Part shown: positions 19,017 through 27,734 of the stretch, piece by piece
How positions within the stretch are numbered: position 1 is the stretch's first letter
Layout: each line of letters opens with the position of its first letter
Source: JAGQYP01 sp041392305
GTDB lineage: Bacteria > Bacteroidota > Bacteroidia > Flavobacteriales_D > Crocinitomicaceae
Direction: 5' to 3'
DNA length: 64,000 nt
Assembly (NCBI GenBank): GCA_041392305.1
Contig: JAWKMJ010000006.1
Span: forward strand, 92,988 to 156,987
The notes under the pieces: generated by a model
Databases searched by the model: none
Told to the model about the DNA's origin: nothing
The model's input: the letters and a program-made list of their open reading frames with translations, nothing else
Made by a program: the position numbers and the translations under genes

Positions 19017-22000
19017 TTAAAGTTCTGTAGGTTGCGTGATAGTAATGGCATCTGAGTAAGTGCAGTTATTTGCATCTTTAACTGCGATATTATAGGTGTT
19101 AGCAGATAGTCCCCCAATAATTTGAGTCGATGAAAAAGTTGCCCCATTATCAAAGGAGAACTGATAGGGTTGTTCTCCTCCGAATCCTTGAATCGCAATT
19201 CCCCCCGATGCATCTCCAAAACAATAAATGGGATTTGTGTTGATTAATGGTGCAAGCGTATCAGGTTCATAGATTACAAAGTTTTGTTGGATTACACACA
19301 TACTATCATCCATCAAGTAGCCGGTATATACTCCTGCACATAGATTTGGGATAGAGTCGACAGATACAAAATTGATGTTATCCACACTAAATTGATAGGG
19401 AGGTATCCCTCCGGCTAAACTATCAAAATGAATAATACCTTCGCAAACTCCATTACATAAAAGATCGGTGGTGAATAGATCCATTTCCAGTTCATCAGGT
19501 TCTTGAACTTCTACTTGATCTGTAGCAATGCACCCATTAGCATCTTGAACTGCTACCGTATACCAATCTGCACATAAACTTGTAAATGTACTGTCATTCG
19601 TAAAAGCTCCAACATTCAGCGCATAGGTATATGGGCCGAGACCTCCTGATCCTTCAAGTATTACTTGACCAGTACATTGACCAAAGCAATCGACATCAAT
19701 TATAGAAGCAGCAGTAATATCCAAAGTCAAATTATTGTCACTAACACCGACGTAAAGTGTGTCAATACAACCAGTTTGATCGGTAGCTTGAACGAGATAA
19801 ACACCTGCGCCTAAGTTATTCAAAACTAGGCTAGTTGCATTCGTTGCGCTTTGTCCAGATGGGTTAACAAGAATATCAAAGGGGCCATTTTGTCCACCCA
19901 ATACATTTACCTCAAAACCACCATTTCCATTTCCACACGTAGCTTGGAAGGTGTCTACCAAGTTCACTTCGAATTCTAACGGTTCGGTAACATCTATTTC
20001 CGTAGTGAATAAACATCCATTGGCATCCGAAAGAACAATATCATATTCATCGGCACAAATGGGATTGAAGTTTGATATGACTCCAATAGTTCCACCATTG
20101 TCTATACTGTATTGATAAGGTGCAGTTCCACCGATTGCATTAATCTGAAGTCCACCATCACATGCACCGAAACATGAGGCTTCTGTAATTGTGAAATTTG
20201 CAAATAAGGAATCGGGTTGAGAAATGTTTAATCCTATATTTTTCAGACACCCATTATTGTCCTTAATGGTAACCTGGACGACCCCATTACAAATATTGTA
20301 TAAAGTATCAAATTGATTAAAAGTTGGTCCAAAGTTGATGAAATTGCTTGAAGACTGAAAAGGGGGAGTTCCACCAGTAACGTCTACATATATTTCCGCA
20401 TTACATTCACCATAACACAGTGCATCAGAAAATGTATGCGCAATTGTAATATCGGGAGGAGTGGATAAGGTTACATGTAGGGTGTCTGTACATCCATAAG
20501 CATCCGCAACCTCAATAATGTGGGCTCCTGCACCCACGTTCGGAAAGCTGTTGGAAGCTTGAGAACCTGTTCCATCCAAATTATAAGAGAAGGGAGCGGT
20601 TCCATTTGTGACACCCACTTGCACTGTACCGTCATTCACACCAAAACATAAAATATTGGAGGCTCCGAATAAAAACGGATCTGGGCCATCAACATTATCC
20701 AAGATTACTTGAGTTGTGTCGCTGCAGCCATTTAAATCCGTAACAACCAGAGTGTATTGTCCGGAATCCAAACCAGTAAAATCTCCAGTTAAAGAATTCA
20801 AATTTAATTCTACGATTTTATAATTGTATGTAGGAGTTCCGCCTATTGCGGAGATATAAATTGCACCATTTGAGCTATAACAAGCTTCATCTTCTGTACT
20901 ATCTACGTTAATAATCAAAGTAGCAGGTTCAAAAATAGTATCTTGTATCGAAGCTTGACATCCATTACTGTCTGACACCATAATAGAATAAAAACCATCA
21001 CAAAGACCGGTGTACAAAGAATTTGTCTGCGGTGCACCAGCGTTTAAAATGAAATTGTATGGAGAAGTGCCACCAATAGGGTTGATTTGTATTTCCCCAT
21101 CGCAAGAACCAAAGCAAGAAACACTATCACTTAAAGTAGTTAAATATAGGCTATCTGGCTGAGTAATCGTGAAGTTCAAGGTGTCTGAACAGTCTGGTCC
21201 AAAGGTGGAAATTAATGTGTAATTGCCCGCGGATAAATTTGAAAAGAACGAGTTGGCCTGAAAATTAATTCCGTCCAAACTAAAAGCCGTAGCATAAGAA
21301 TCAGTAATTCCAACATAACCATTGGAACCGCCATAGCAAGTAACATCAGTAATGTTTAAAATCGGGTCGATTGCACAGCAAATGGCTGAACTCATGGGTT
21401 GGACTTCTACATTGACAAGAGTAGAATCCACACAAATAGATTGGCCAAGCAAAACGTAGGCAAAGTCATAAATTCCTGGAGCCACTAATTGTGGATTAAA
21501 CACTGATCCGAATAAGGCACCTGAAGTGTCAAGATCAACCCAAAAACCGCCAGGGTCAGAGCCAATCAATAGGGAGTTCAGATCAATGGTACTTGGATCG
21601 TCATTACATTGCTCAGTAGAATCACCAAAACCAATATTAATGACTTCATAACTATTAAAGATTAAAGTAGAAATTTCGCATACAGAATCCGGTAATGCTC
21701 CACCGCATTCTAAAAGTTTGCAAACCCTTAGTTCAACGGTATCGGTACCAGTTGCTCCAGGTGTTCGGTAATATGTGAGTAGCAAGCTATCACCAATGTA
21801 TCCATCAATAGTAATTGATCCAATTGGATTGGGATTGTAGAATGTTGTTTCAATATTGTAGTAGGGTCCGGGTAAACTATATTCTACATAAGAACTAGTT
21901 GAATCATTACAGATGACAAAGGAAGTGGTATCTCCTCTATCAGTTTCTACAAACTGAGCAAAACCTGTAAAATAACCTGCAGCTCCGCGTACTCCTTGCA

Positions 22001-23297
22001 CATTCAATAATGCTACATTGATAATGGAGTCGGATGAAACAGTAAAATTACCTGTACCTCCCGGGATTTTAAAAGTCTTCCAATAGGGATTTCCTGCAAC
22101 AGGTAGGCCCCCAGCCAATGGGGTACCATTTCCATTGATGTATACATTTGCATTCAACCTGGCTGTGATTGAAATAGTGGCTGCTCCTACCAATTCCACA
22201 TCTGGAATAACTACTGTTTTAAATCCGTTACATCGCAATGGAGGAATGAAGTTTAGTCCGGTTCCTGCTGTATTATCGCCTGATAAGGATTGATACATAT
22301 AGACGGGTTCTGTAGTGTAGATATAAATGTTTTCATTTGCGGTATAACTACTTTGTGGCAAATAAACAAAATCCCCTGCATTGGCAAGTGTTGCACTGGG
22401 AACGGCATTTCCATTGACGTATACTTCAGTATTTGGATAGGCTGCTACCACCAAAGGTCTTTCAGTTTGGGCGTTTCCATTTCCTTCAACAAAAATGAAT
22501 TCGTTTCCTAAAAGTGATTCTGGAACAAGTTGGTCGCATCCAATATCTCGACCTCCACCTTGAGCTCCTGCCAGCCAAGAACCACAATTCACAACAATAT
22601 CTTTATCGGAGGTTACAAGTGAACCATTGACTCCATTGGTATTGTTGGTCGCGTTTACATCATTCTGCAAGGCCGCGATAACATAAGATTCTCCTGCATT
22701 TAAAGATATGGTGATAGGATTCGAAGTATTGGCAGCGAAAGGTGTGTTCCAAAAAACCACTCCTGGCTTGAAATCACTAAAAGTAATGGATGTGTTGTCT
22801 TCTTTAGCCATTACTGAAATCCAATGAGCCTTCCTTTGTTGCTCCTGATTATTACTTCGAACATGCCCACTTCTGAATCTTGTTCCTGATGCTGTTTCAT
22901 CACCTTTGGATGTAAGGCTTAATCCCTGGGCATTTTGTTTATGTCGGATATTTACATAGATAGGGGCTGAAGCTTCAATTATAAGACCATCCGCAGCATT
23001 TGCAGTGTTGAGTTCATTAGTGTTCAAAATTCCAATAGCTCCATAACCAGTTCCTAGGTTATAGGTTAATGGTGCTGCTGCAGAAATAACAGCTGTTGTA
23101 ACCAAAGTTCCATTTCCTCTTTTTACCGTCACATTAACTGCATTAGCCGAAGGTGTGGATAGTATTAAGAAATGTTGACTTACGTTCTCACGAGCGTAGA
23201 ATGGCGGGATATAGTGTTTCACATCTAATTGAGCGTGGGTTTGCAACGACCAAAAAAGAAGAAACACAATAGAAAACATCAATTTTATGAGTCTCAC
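19017..23297 (-). CDS. IgGFc-binding-like / SprB-repeat surface protein, N-terminal part (ends at in-frame TAA)
   Basis: About 1,426 residues. The likely start is GTG 23297 (VRLIKLMFSIVFLLFWSLQTHAQ signal peptide) or ATG 23279; a TTG at 23339 lies in a promoter-like TTATTTTG. Residues ~20-450 match the IgGFc-binding N-terminal domain of Bacteroidota (PPFYARENVSQHFLIL, IYVNIRHKQNAQG, FIFVEGNGNAQTERPLVVAA, MYQSLSGDN). Two Ig-like stretches follow, then ten SprB-type repeats with CFGxCDGxI starts. Reading stops after ITQPTEL at a TAA exactly where the next repeat would begin. As it stands the protein lacks the sorting domain, which lies in frame downstream. Confidence 0.8.
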   Translation of the reverse strand: MRLIKLMFSIVFLLFWSLQTHAQLDVKHYIPPFYARENVSQHFLILSTPSANAVNVTVKRGNGTLVTTAVISAAAPLTYNLGTGYGAIGILNTNELNTANAADGLIIEASAPIYVNIRHKQNAQGLSLTSKGDETASGTRFRSGHVRSNNQEQQRKAHWISVMAKEDNTSITFSDFKPGVVFWNTPFAANTSNPITISLNAGESYVIAALQNDVNATNNTNGVNGSLVTSDKDIVVNCGSWLAGAQGGGRDIGCDQLVPESLLGNEFIFVEGNGNAQTERPLVVAAYPNTEVYVNGNAVPSATLANAGDFVYLPQSSYTANENIYIYTTEPVYMYQSLSGDNTAGTGLNFIPPLRCNGFKTVVIPDVELVGAATISITARLNANVYINGNGTPLAGGLPVAGNPYWKTFKIPGGTGNFTVSSDSIINVALLNVQGVRGAAGYFTGFAQFVETDRGDTTSFVICNDSTSSYVEYSLPGPYYNIETTFYNPNPIGSITIDGYIGDSLLLTYYRTPGATGTDTVELRVCKLLECGGALPDSVCEISTLIFNSYEVINIGFGDSTEQCNDDPSTIDLNSLLIGSDPGGFWVDLDTSGALFGSVFNPQLVAPGIYDFAYVLLGQSICVDSTLVNVEVQPMSSAICCAIDPILNITDVTCYGGSNGYVGITDSYATAFSLDGINFQANSFFSNLSAGNYTLISTFGPDCSDTLNFTITQPDSLYLTTLSDSVSCFGSCDGEIQINPIGGTSPYNFILNAGAPQTNSLYTGLCDGFYSIMVSDSNGCQASIQDTIFEPATLIINVDSTEDEACYSSNGAIYISAIGGTPTYNYKIVELNLNSLTGDFTGLDSGQYTLVVTDLNGCSDTTQVILDNVDGPDPFLFGASNILCFGVNDGTVQVGVTNGTAPFSYNLDGTGSQASNSFPNVGAGAHIIEVADAYGCTDTLHVTLSTPPDITIAHTFSDALCYGECNAEIYVDVTGGTPPFQSSSNFINFGPTFNQFDTLYNICNGVVQVTIKDNNGCLKNIGLNISQPDSLFANFTITEASCFGACDGGLQINAIGGTAPYQYSIDNGGTIGVISNFNPICADEYDIVLSDANGCLFTTEIDVTEPLEFEVNLVDTFQATCGNGNGGFEVNVLGGQNGPFDILVNPSGQSATNATSLVLNNLGAGVYLVQATDQTGCIDTLYVGVSDNNLTLDITAASIIDVDCFGQCTGQVILEGSGGLGPYTYALNVGAFTNDSTFTSLCADWYTVAVQDANGCIATDQVEVQEPDELEMDLFTTDLLCNGVCEGIIHFDSLAGGIPPYQFSVDNINFVSVDSIPNLCAGVYTGYLMDDSMCVIQQNFVIYEPDTLAPLINTNPIYCFGDASGGIAIQGFGGEQPYQFSFDNGATFSSTQIIGGLSANTYNIAVKDANNCTYSDAITITQPTEL

Positions 23298-23394
23298 AGT
23301 AAACAAGTTTAGTTCAGTTCGGACAACGAAACTACTCAAAATAAGGCGAATAGAAAATTATTCAGAAGGGAAAAAGTGTTAAGATTTTAAAATA

Positions 23395-24264
23395 TTAGAA
23401 TAATTTAAAAATCCGGTCATTGATAAGTAGTAACATGCTGATAATCAAAGGGAAGATAAAAGCGCAAGTGAGATAGAGAAAAACAAACAGGGGTGAACGC
23501 TTTTTCCAAAGAATTACTGAAATAGGTAAAATTAAAATGATAAAAACAAGAGGAAAAGTACTCACCACACTGAATCGTGTAGAAATCACGACATTTTCTC
23601 CAAAAGCATTTTCAGCCTCAATCGTTTTGATTTCATTAAAGATTGGGGTTTTAGTTGTTACCACAAAGTCGGATCCAAAAAGTACGGGAAAGTCTTTCAA
23701 AGCGACAAAAATAGGTTGACCATCAATTTCAACATAACGAACATCCTTGGTTGGAACAACGTGTTCTCCCATGGTGTCTTTGTAGGTCACAAAAGAATTC
23801 ATTTCATTCGGCTCCAATACATTATCCAGAAGAAAAATAATCGCAAGAACGAATGATATTGCACTCAAAATCCAGAAATATTTGATTTTCCAACCGGTAA
23901 TTAAGCTCTTGTAGTAACGGTCATCTTCAATTGCTTCTTGATATTTTTTTTCCTGATATTTTTGTTTAGCCCATTTTAGTTTTTCCTCAAATTCCTCAGC
24001 AGTGTATTCATTTTTTCCACGTTTGTAGATGGTATCTTCAGCGTTGGCTTGATTCGCATAGAATTCATAATCTGATAGATTTCCCTTTGACTGTGGGTTT
24101 GTGGTTAGATATTCATAAGCCTCAAAAATTAATAAAAATTTTTCAGCATCGCCGCCTTCCCGATCGGGGTGATATTTCATTGCAGATTGCCGATAGGCTT
24201 TTTTTATATCCTCTTGGCTTGCTCCAGGTTGAAGTCCTAATATGTGGTAATATTTATCGGCCAA
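23395..24264 (-). CDS. Membrane-anchored J-domain (DnaJ-like) protein
   Basis: A 289-residue protein with an N-terminal J domain (residues ~4-66: DKYYHILGLQPGAS, KYHPDREGGD, FLLIFEAYEYL) carrying the HPD tripeptide that stimulates DnaK ATPase. Three hydrophobic segments follow (ILSAISFVLAIIFLLDNV, PLVFIILILPISVILW, VFLYLTCAFIFPLIISMLLL), so it would recruit DnaK to the membrane. No zinc-finger or client-binding domain of true DnaJ is present. It overlaps menE by 11 bp but has no obvious link to menaquinone synthesis. Confidence 0.85.
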   Translation of the reverse strand: MADKYYHILGLQPGASQEDIKKAYRQSAMKYHPDREGGDAEKFLLIFEAYEYLTTNPQSKGNLSDYEFYANQANAEDTIYKRGKNEYTAEEFEEKLKWAKQKYQEKKYQEAIEDDRYYKSLITGWKIKYFWILSAISFVLAIIFLLDNVLEPNEMNSFVTYKDTMGEHVVPTKDVRYVEIDGQPIFVALKDFPVLFGSDFVVTTKTPIFNEIKTIEAENAFGENVVISTRFSVVSTFPLVFIILILPISVILWKKRSPLFVFLYLTCAFIFPLIISMLLLINDRIFKLF

Positions 24265-25246
24265 TTTTTAGCTTTTCAAGAGTTTGATTTCTATTTATTT
24301 TATTAGTTGCAGTATAAGCGAATTTTTCAATGAAATAGATTTTTTTTGGAACCTCAAACTTGGACAAAACTCCATGGAAAATAGGGAGATCTTTCTCTTT
24401 TCCTTCAACAATAAGAATAACTTTTTCACCGAATATGAGATCTTTTTCTTTTGCAATAAAAAATGGAGTGTTGAGGTATGGACTGATTTTTTTTTCAATG
24501 ACCTCAGGATACATTTTTACACCTCCACTGTTAATTATATTATCGAAACGCCCTTTCCAGATAAACGAATTTTCACTTGTGATTTCTACTATATCATTGG
24601 TCTGTATTTTGTCTTGACCTGTTACTTCAGGATCCATGATAATCAATCGATCTTTGTCATCCGATTGGATCTTAACGCCATCGAGTAATTTGAATTCTTC
24701 TGTTCCTACTTTTCTAAGTGCAATATGGGACAATGTTTCCGTCATACCAAAGGTAGAATAAGCATTGATTTTGAGGGCCACAAGCTGGCTTTCTGTTGAA
24801 GGATCAATAGCTCCTCCTCCGATAATAATGTTCTTTATTTGCTTCAAATAGTCCGGATCTTTATTTAGAACGCAATTAATTTGTAAAGGAACAAATGCCG
24901 CCAGGTCGATGTTCGATTTTTTTTCAAAAGGAAAGGCGGAAATGGAACCTATTTCAAGTTTCAAGTTGCGTTCAAGTGCACGCAGGATCATCATTTTTCC
25001 TCCGATATACTCTGGAGAGATGCATAAAAATGCTGTGTCTCCGGGATGTAAGTCAAAAAAATCACAAGTTCTTTTGGCTGAGCGCATAAAATGGATTTTT
25101 TTCACGTTATATTTTTTAGGTTTGCCCGTGGATCCACTTGTTTGAATAGCAATTGTTTCGCTTTCAATGAAAGATTGAATAAAGCGATTGACTGAAGTCA
25201 AGAGTTCCGGGTTGTTACCTATAATTGTGATGTGATCATGATTCAT
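24254..25246 (-). CDS. menE: o-succinylbenzoate-CoA ligase (short form)
   Basis: A 330-residue AMP-forming ligase that activates o-succinylbenzoate with CoA in menaquinone synthesis. It has the ATP motif QTSGSTGKPKK, STFGMTETLSHIAL (the A5-type motif) and WKGRFDNIINSGGVK near the C-terminal hinge. It lacks ~120 N-terminal residues of classical MenE, as in other Bacteroidota. The location just after menC and menA on the same strand supports the name, although a plus-strand gene sits between menC and menE. Confidence 0.82.
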   Translation of the reverse strand: MNHDHITIIGNNPELLTSVNRFIQSFIESETIAIQTSGSTGKPKKYNVKKIHFMRSAKRTCDFFDLHPGDTAFLCISPEYIGGKMMILRALERNLKLEIGSISAFPFEKKSNIDLAAFVPLQINCVLNKDPDYLKQIKNIIIGGGAIDPSTESQLVALKINAYSTFGMTETLSHIALRKVGTEEFKLLDGVKIQSDDKDRLIIMDPEVTGQDKIQTNDIVEITSENSFIWKGRFDNIINSGGVKMYPEVIEKKISPYLNTPFFIAKEKDLIFGEKVILIVEGKEKDLPIFHGVLSKFEVPKKIYFIEKFAYTATNKINRNQTLEKLKIGR

Positions 25247-25275
25247 ATAGCAGCCAATTTATAAAAAAATAAAAA

Positions 25276-25719
25276 TTGAAGTATTCAGGTATCGGTATTA
25301 TCCTTCTAGTTTTTGTGCAATTTATTTTTTGGAGTTCTTCTCAAGAAATAAACTCCTCTAAGCCTCAAGGCCCACAGGATTTTGAAGAATTACTAATCAA
25401 AGCCCAGATGCAAAAGAGTCTAATCGTTCTTTATGCAACTGCAAATCAGTGTTATTCTTGTGAGAAAATATTTTCTGAATTAGAAGGCGATCCAAAGTTA
25501 GATCGATTTTTGAAGGCTAATTTTCTAAGTTATGAGGTGAATATTCAAGAATCTCCTTCTGCTTCTTATTTGGTCGAAAGGTATAAGTTACATGAGGTCC
25601 CTGCAATTATTTTTATGGACGAACATGGACACGTGATCGCTAAATTATTGGGAATACATAAAACGGGAGAAATTCATCGATTTGCTAAGAAAATTCTAAA
25701 GAAACATTCGAAGGAATAA
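25276..25719 (+). CDS. Exported thioredoxin-like protein
   Basis: A 147-residue protein with a TTG start (KYSGIGIILLVFVQFIFWSSSQ signal peptide) and a thioredoxin-like fold. ANQCYSCEKIF supplies a CxxC redox pair and HEVPAIIFMDEHG the cis-proline region. It probably acts in the periplasm as a thiol oxidoreductase or reductase. It is the only plus-strand gene in the men locus: it diverges from menE by 29 bp and its last 35 bases overlap the end of menC on the opposite strand. Confidence 0.82.
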   Translation: MKYSGIGIILLVFVQFIFWSSSQEINSSKPQGPQDFEELLIKAQMQKSLIVLYATANQCYSCEKIFSELEGDPKLDRFLKANFLSYEVNIQESPSASYLVERYKLHEVPAIIFMDEHGHVIAKLLGIHKTGEIHRFAKKILKKHSKE

Positions 25720-26749
25720 TCCATTCCTTATCTTGGTCGTAGAAAATATGTCCTTTTTCAACTGTTAAGGGACTGCTTATATTGTTGTGATAAAGGCTTC
25801 CTGTCCCTAGTCCTTGATACATTTTTGTATTGAATGTAGAAGCAAATTGTGCTATAGCATTGAGCCCGATGTTGGACTCTAAAGCAGAAGTAATCCACCA
25901 ACCAATATGAAGTTCTTCAGCGAGTTCAATCCACTCTTTACTGCCTTTTAATCCTCCATGTAAACTTGGTTTCAAAATGATATATTGAGGTCGGATTTGC
26001 TCAAGAAGTTGTTTTTTGTCTGAATACTCATGAATTCCAATAAGTTCTTCATCTAAAGCGATTGGAGTAGGAGTTGCACTGCAAAGTTTTGCCATTTCTT
26101 GAATTTGGCCTTGTCGAATGGGTTGTTCGATAGAATGGATCTCCAGCTGCGCCAAATCTCTTAAAACTTCTAAAGCTCTATCGAAAGAAAATGCACCGTT
26201 GGCATCCACACGAATTTCTATGGTATTGGAATCGAAAGTTTTTCGAATGAATTGCAATAATTCTAATTCTCTAGGAAAGTCTATGGCGCCTATTTTGAGT
26301 TTAATGCAGTTGAAACCCAAATCCAACTTTTCCTTAATACTTTCCAACATAGTACCTGCATCATTCATCCAAATCAATCCATTTATCGGGATACGCTGCT
26401 TTCCAGAAAAGAAATTAGTATTGAATAATTCTCTTTTCCCTCCATTTTGTAAGTCTAATAAGGCGGTTTCCAGACCAAATACTATGGAAGGGTAATGAGA
26501 ATATTCTTGAATCAAGGATTCGATTAACTCCCCAGCATTGATTCTCTGAATGATTTGCTTAAGGATTTTTGGGTATTCCAAACTCCAGTCTGGTGAAAGG
26601 GTTTCAATTATGCTGAATTCCCCAAATCCTTCTAGATTTTTATCCTGAAGTGCAATTATCCATGAGTTTTTGACAAGCATTATCCCTCTACTTGTTCCAG
26701 CAGGTCGAATGAATTTAAGAGGGTAATGGGTCAATTTAGATTTTAACAT
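25685..26749 (-). CDS. menC: o-Succinylbenzoate synthase
   Basis: A 354-residue enolase-superfamily enzyme that dehydrates SHCHC to o-succinylbenzoate. Catalytic marks are CIKLKIG (Lys), RVDANGAF (metal Asp), SIEQPI (metal Glu), ALDEEL (metal Asp) and ILKPSLHGGLKGS (second Lys). The start overlaps menA by 7 bp, so they share a transcript. The 3' end overlaps the convergent thioredoxin-like gene. Confidence 0.9.
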   Translation of the reverse strand: MLKSKLTHYPLKFIRPAGTSRGIMLVKNSWIIALQDKNLEGFGEFSIIETLSPDWSLEYPKILKQIIQRINAGELIESLIQEYSHYPSIVFGLETALLDLQNGGKRELFNTNFFSGKQRIPINGLIWMNDAGTMLESIKEKLDLGFNCIKLKIGAIDFPRELELLQFIRKTFDSNTIEIRVDANGAFSFDRALEVLRDLAQLEIHSIEQPIRQGQIQEMAKLCSATPTPIALDEELIGIHEYSDKKQLLEQIRPQYIILKPSLHGGLKGSKEWIELAEELHIGWWITSALESNIGLNAIAQFASTFNTKMYQGLGTGSLYHNNISSPLTVEKGHIFYDQDKEWIIPSNVSLEFS

Positions 26750-27639
26750 AGAGCGAGCAAAATGGAATTCATCAAGGCAAAAAAGAAAGTAGAAAGTGCA
26801 ATTTTTTTCAGTTCCGGATCGTATCGTTTCGGTTCTTTAATTTGAGCTACTTTAAATAGATGGAATAACAAAGGAACGATGGTTATGAGATTGATCCATA
26901 TCAAGGCCACATTGAGTAAAAGATTGAAGGTGACTATTGCAGTTACAATCACCAGAGCGATAAAAAAATGATAGAATTTAGCTTTTTCACTGCCCAATAA
27001 AACAGGGACGGTCGTTTTCCCGGAATCCTTGTCATTTATAATATCCCGCATGTTGTTCAAATTCAATACCAATGTAGAAAATCCACCAATAACTAAGGAG
27101 AGAAGAAGAATAGGTGCGTCCACTCGTTCTTCCAGTAACAAGTAAAATCCAGCTACACCCACCAAACCAAAGAAAATAAACACAAAAAGATCGCCCAGAG
27201 CCCGATAGCCATAAGCCGATTTTCCAACTGTATATTTAATTGCTGCTGCGATTGCGAGAAGTCCCAAAATGAGAAAAGCAATCAATTGCCACCAATTATC
27301 AGTTCCAAAGGCCGCGAACAATAGTCCTACACCAGCAATCAGAGAAAGGAAACTAAAAAGAATAATGGCATTGAGCATTTGTTTTTGACTTATTTTACCC
27401 GATTGCAAACCTCTTTCAGGGCCTATTCGAGAAGCATTGTCCGTTCCCTTGACACCATCACCGTAATCATTTGCGAGATTGGACAAAATTTGCAGCAAAA
27501 TTGTTGTTGTAAGTGCCAGAGAGAAAACCAAAAAAGCCTTGTCTCCAGTGGAATAAGTGAAATAAAAGTAGGAACAAATGATACCTGAAAGTGAAAGCGG
27601 TAAAGTTCTTAATCGAAAAGCTTTAATCCAGTGTTTCAT
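26743..27639 (-). CDS. menA: 1,4-Dihydroxy-2-naphthoate polyprenyltransferase
   Basis: A 298-residue UbiA-family membrane enzyme, about eight to nine helices, which prenylates DHNA to demethylmenaquinone. The first Asp-rich motif is NDYGDGVKGTDN and the second NMRDIINDKDSGK. It is first in the minus-strand men unit and is preceded by one of the best promoters in the window. Together with menC and menE it shows that menaquinone is the respiratory quinone. Confidence 0.93.
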   Translation of the reverse strand: MKHWIKAFRLRTLPLSLSGIICSYFYFTYSTGDKAFLVFSLALTTTILLQILSNLANDYGDGVKGTDNASRIGPERGLQSGKISQKQMLNAIILFSFLSLIAGVGLLFAAFGTDNWWQLIAFLILGLLAIAAAIKYTVGKSAYGYRALGDLFVFIFFGLVGVAGFYLLLEERVDAPILLLSLVIGGFSTLVLNLNNMRDIINDKDSGKTTVPVLLGSEKAKFYHFFIALVIVTAIVTFNLLLNVALIWINLITIVPLLFHLFKVAQIKEPKRYDPELKKIALSTFFFALMNSILLALC

Positions 27640-27671
27640 TCATTGATTGTTTTTTTCTTTGTATTATTGGG

Positions 27672-27703
27672 CAAATATAGAATTAATCAAACTTCCCTAT
27701 CAA
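27672..27703 (-). promoter_or_regulatory. Promoter of menA: TTG-N21-TATATTTG
   Basis: On the minus strand TTG (27701-27703) is followed by a 21-base spacer and TATATTTG (27672-27679), a full match to the Bacteroidota sigma-70 consensus. The menA ATG is about 32 bases further on. Confidence 0.75.
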
Positions 27704-27734
27704 CCTTTTGAGCTTAATTTTCGTTTGAAAAGGT

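Noticed and set aside
24360..25145. Several plus-strand frames within menE
   Set aside because: They lie opposite a clear AMP-ligase coding sequence and have no family features.
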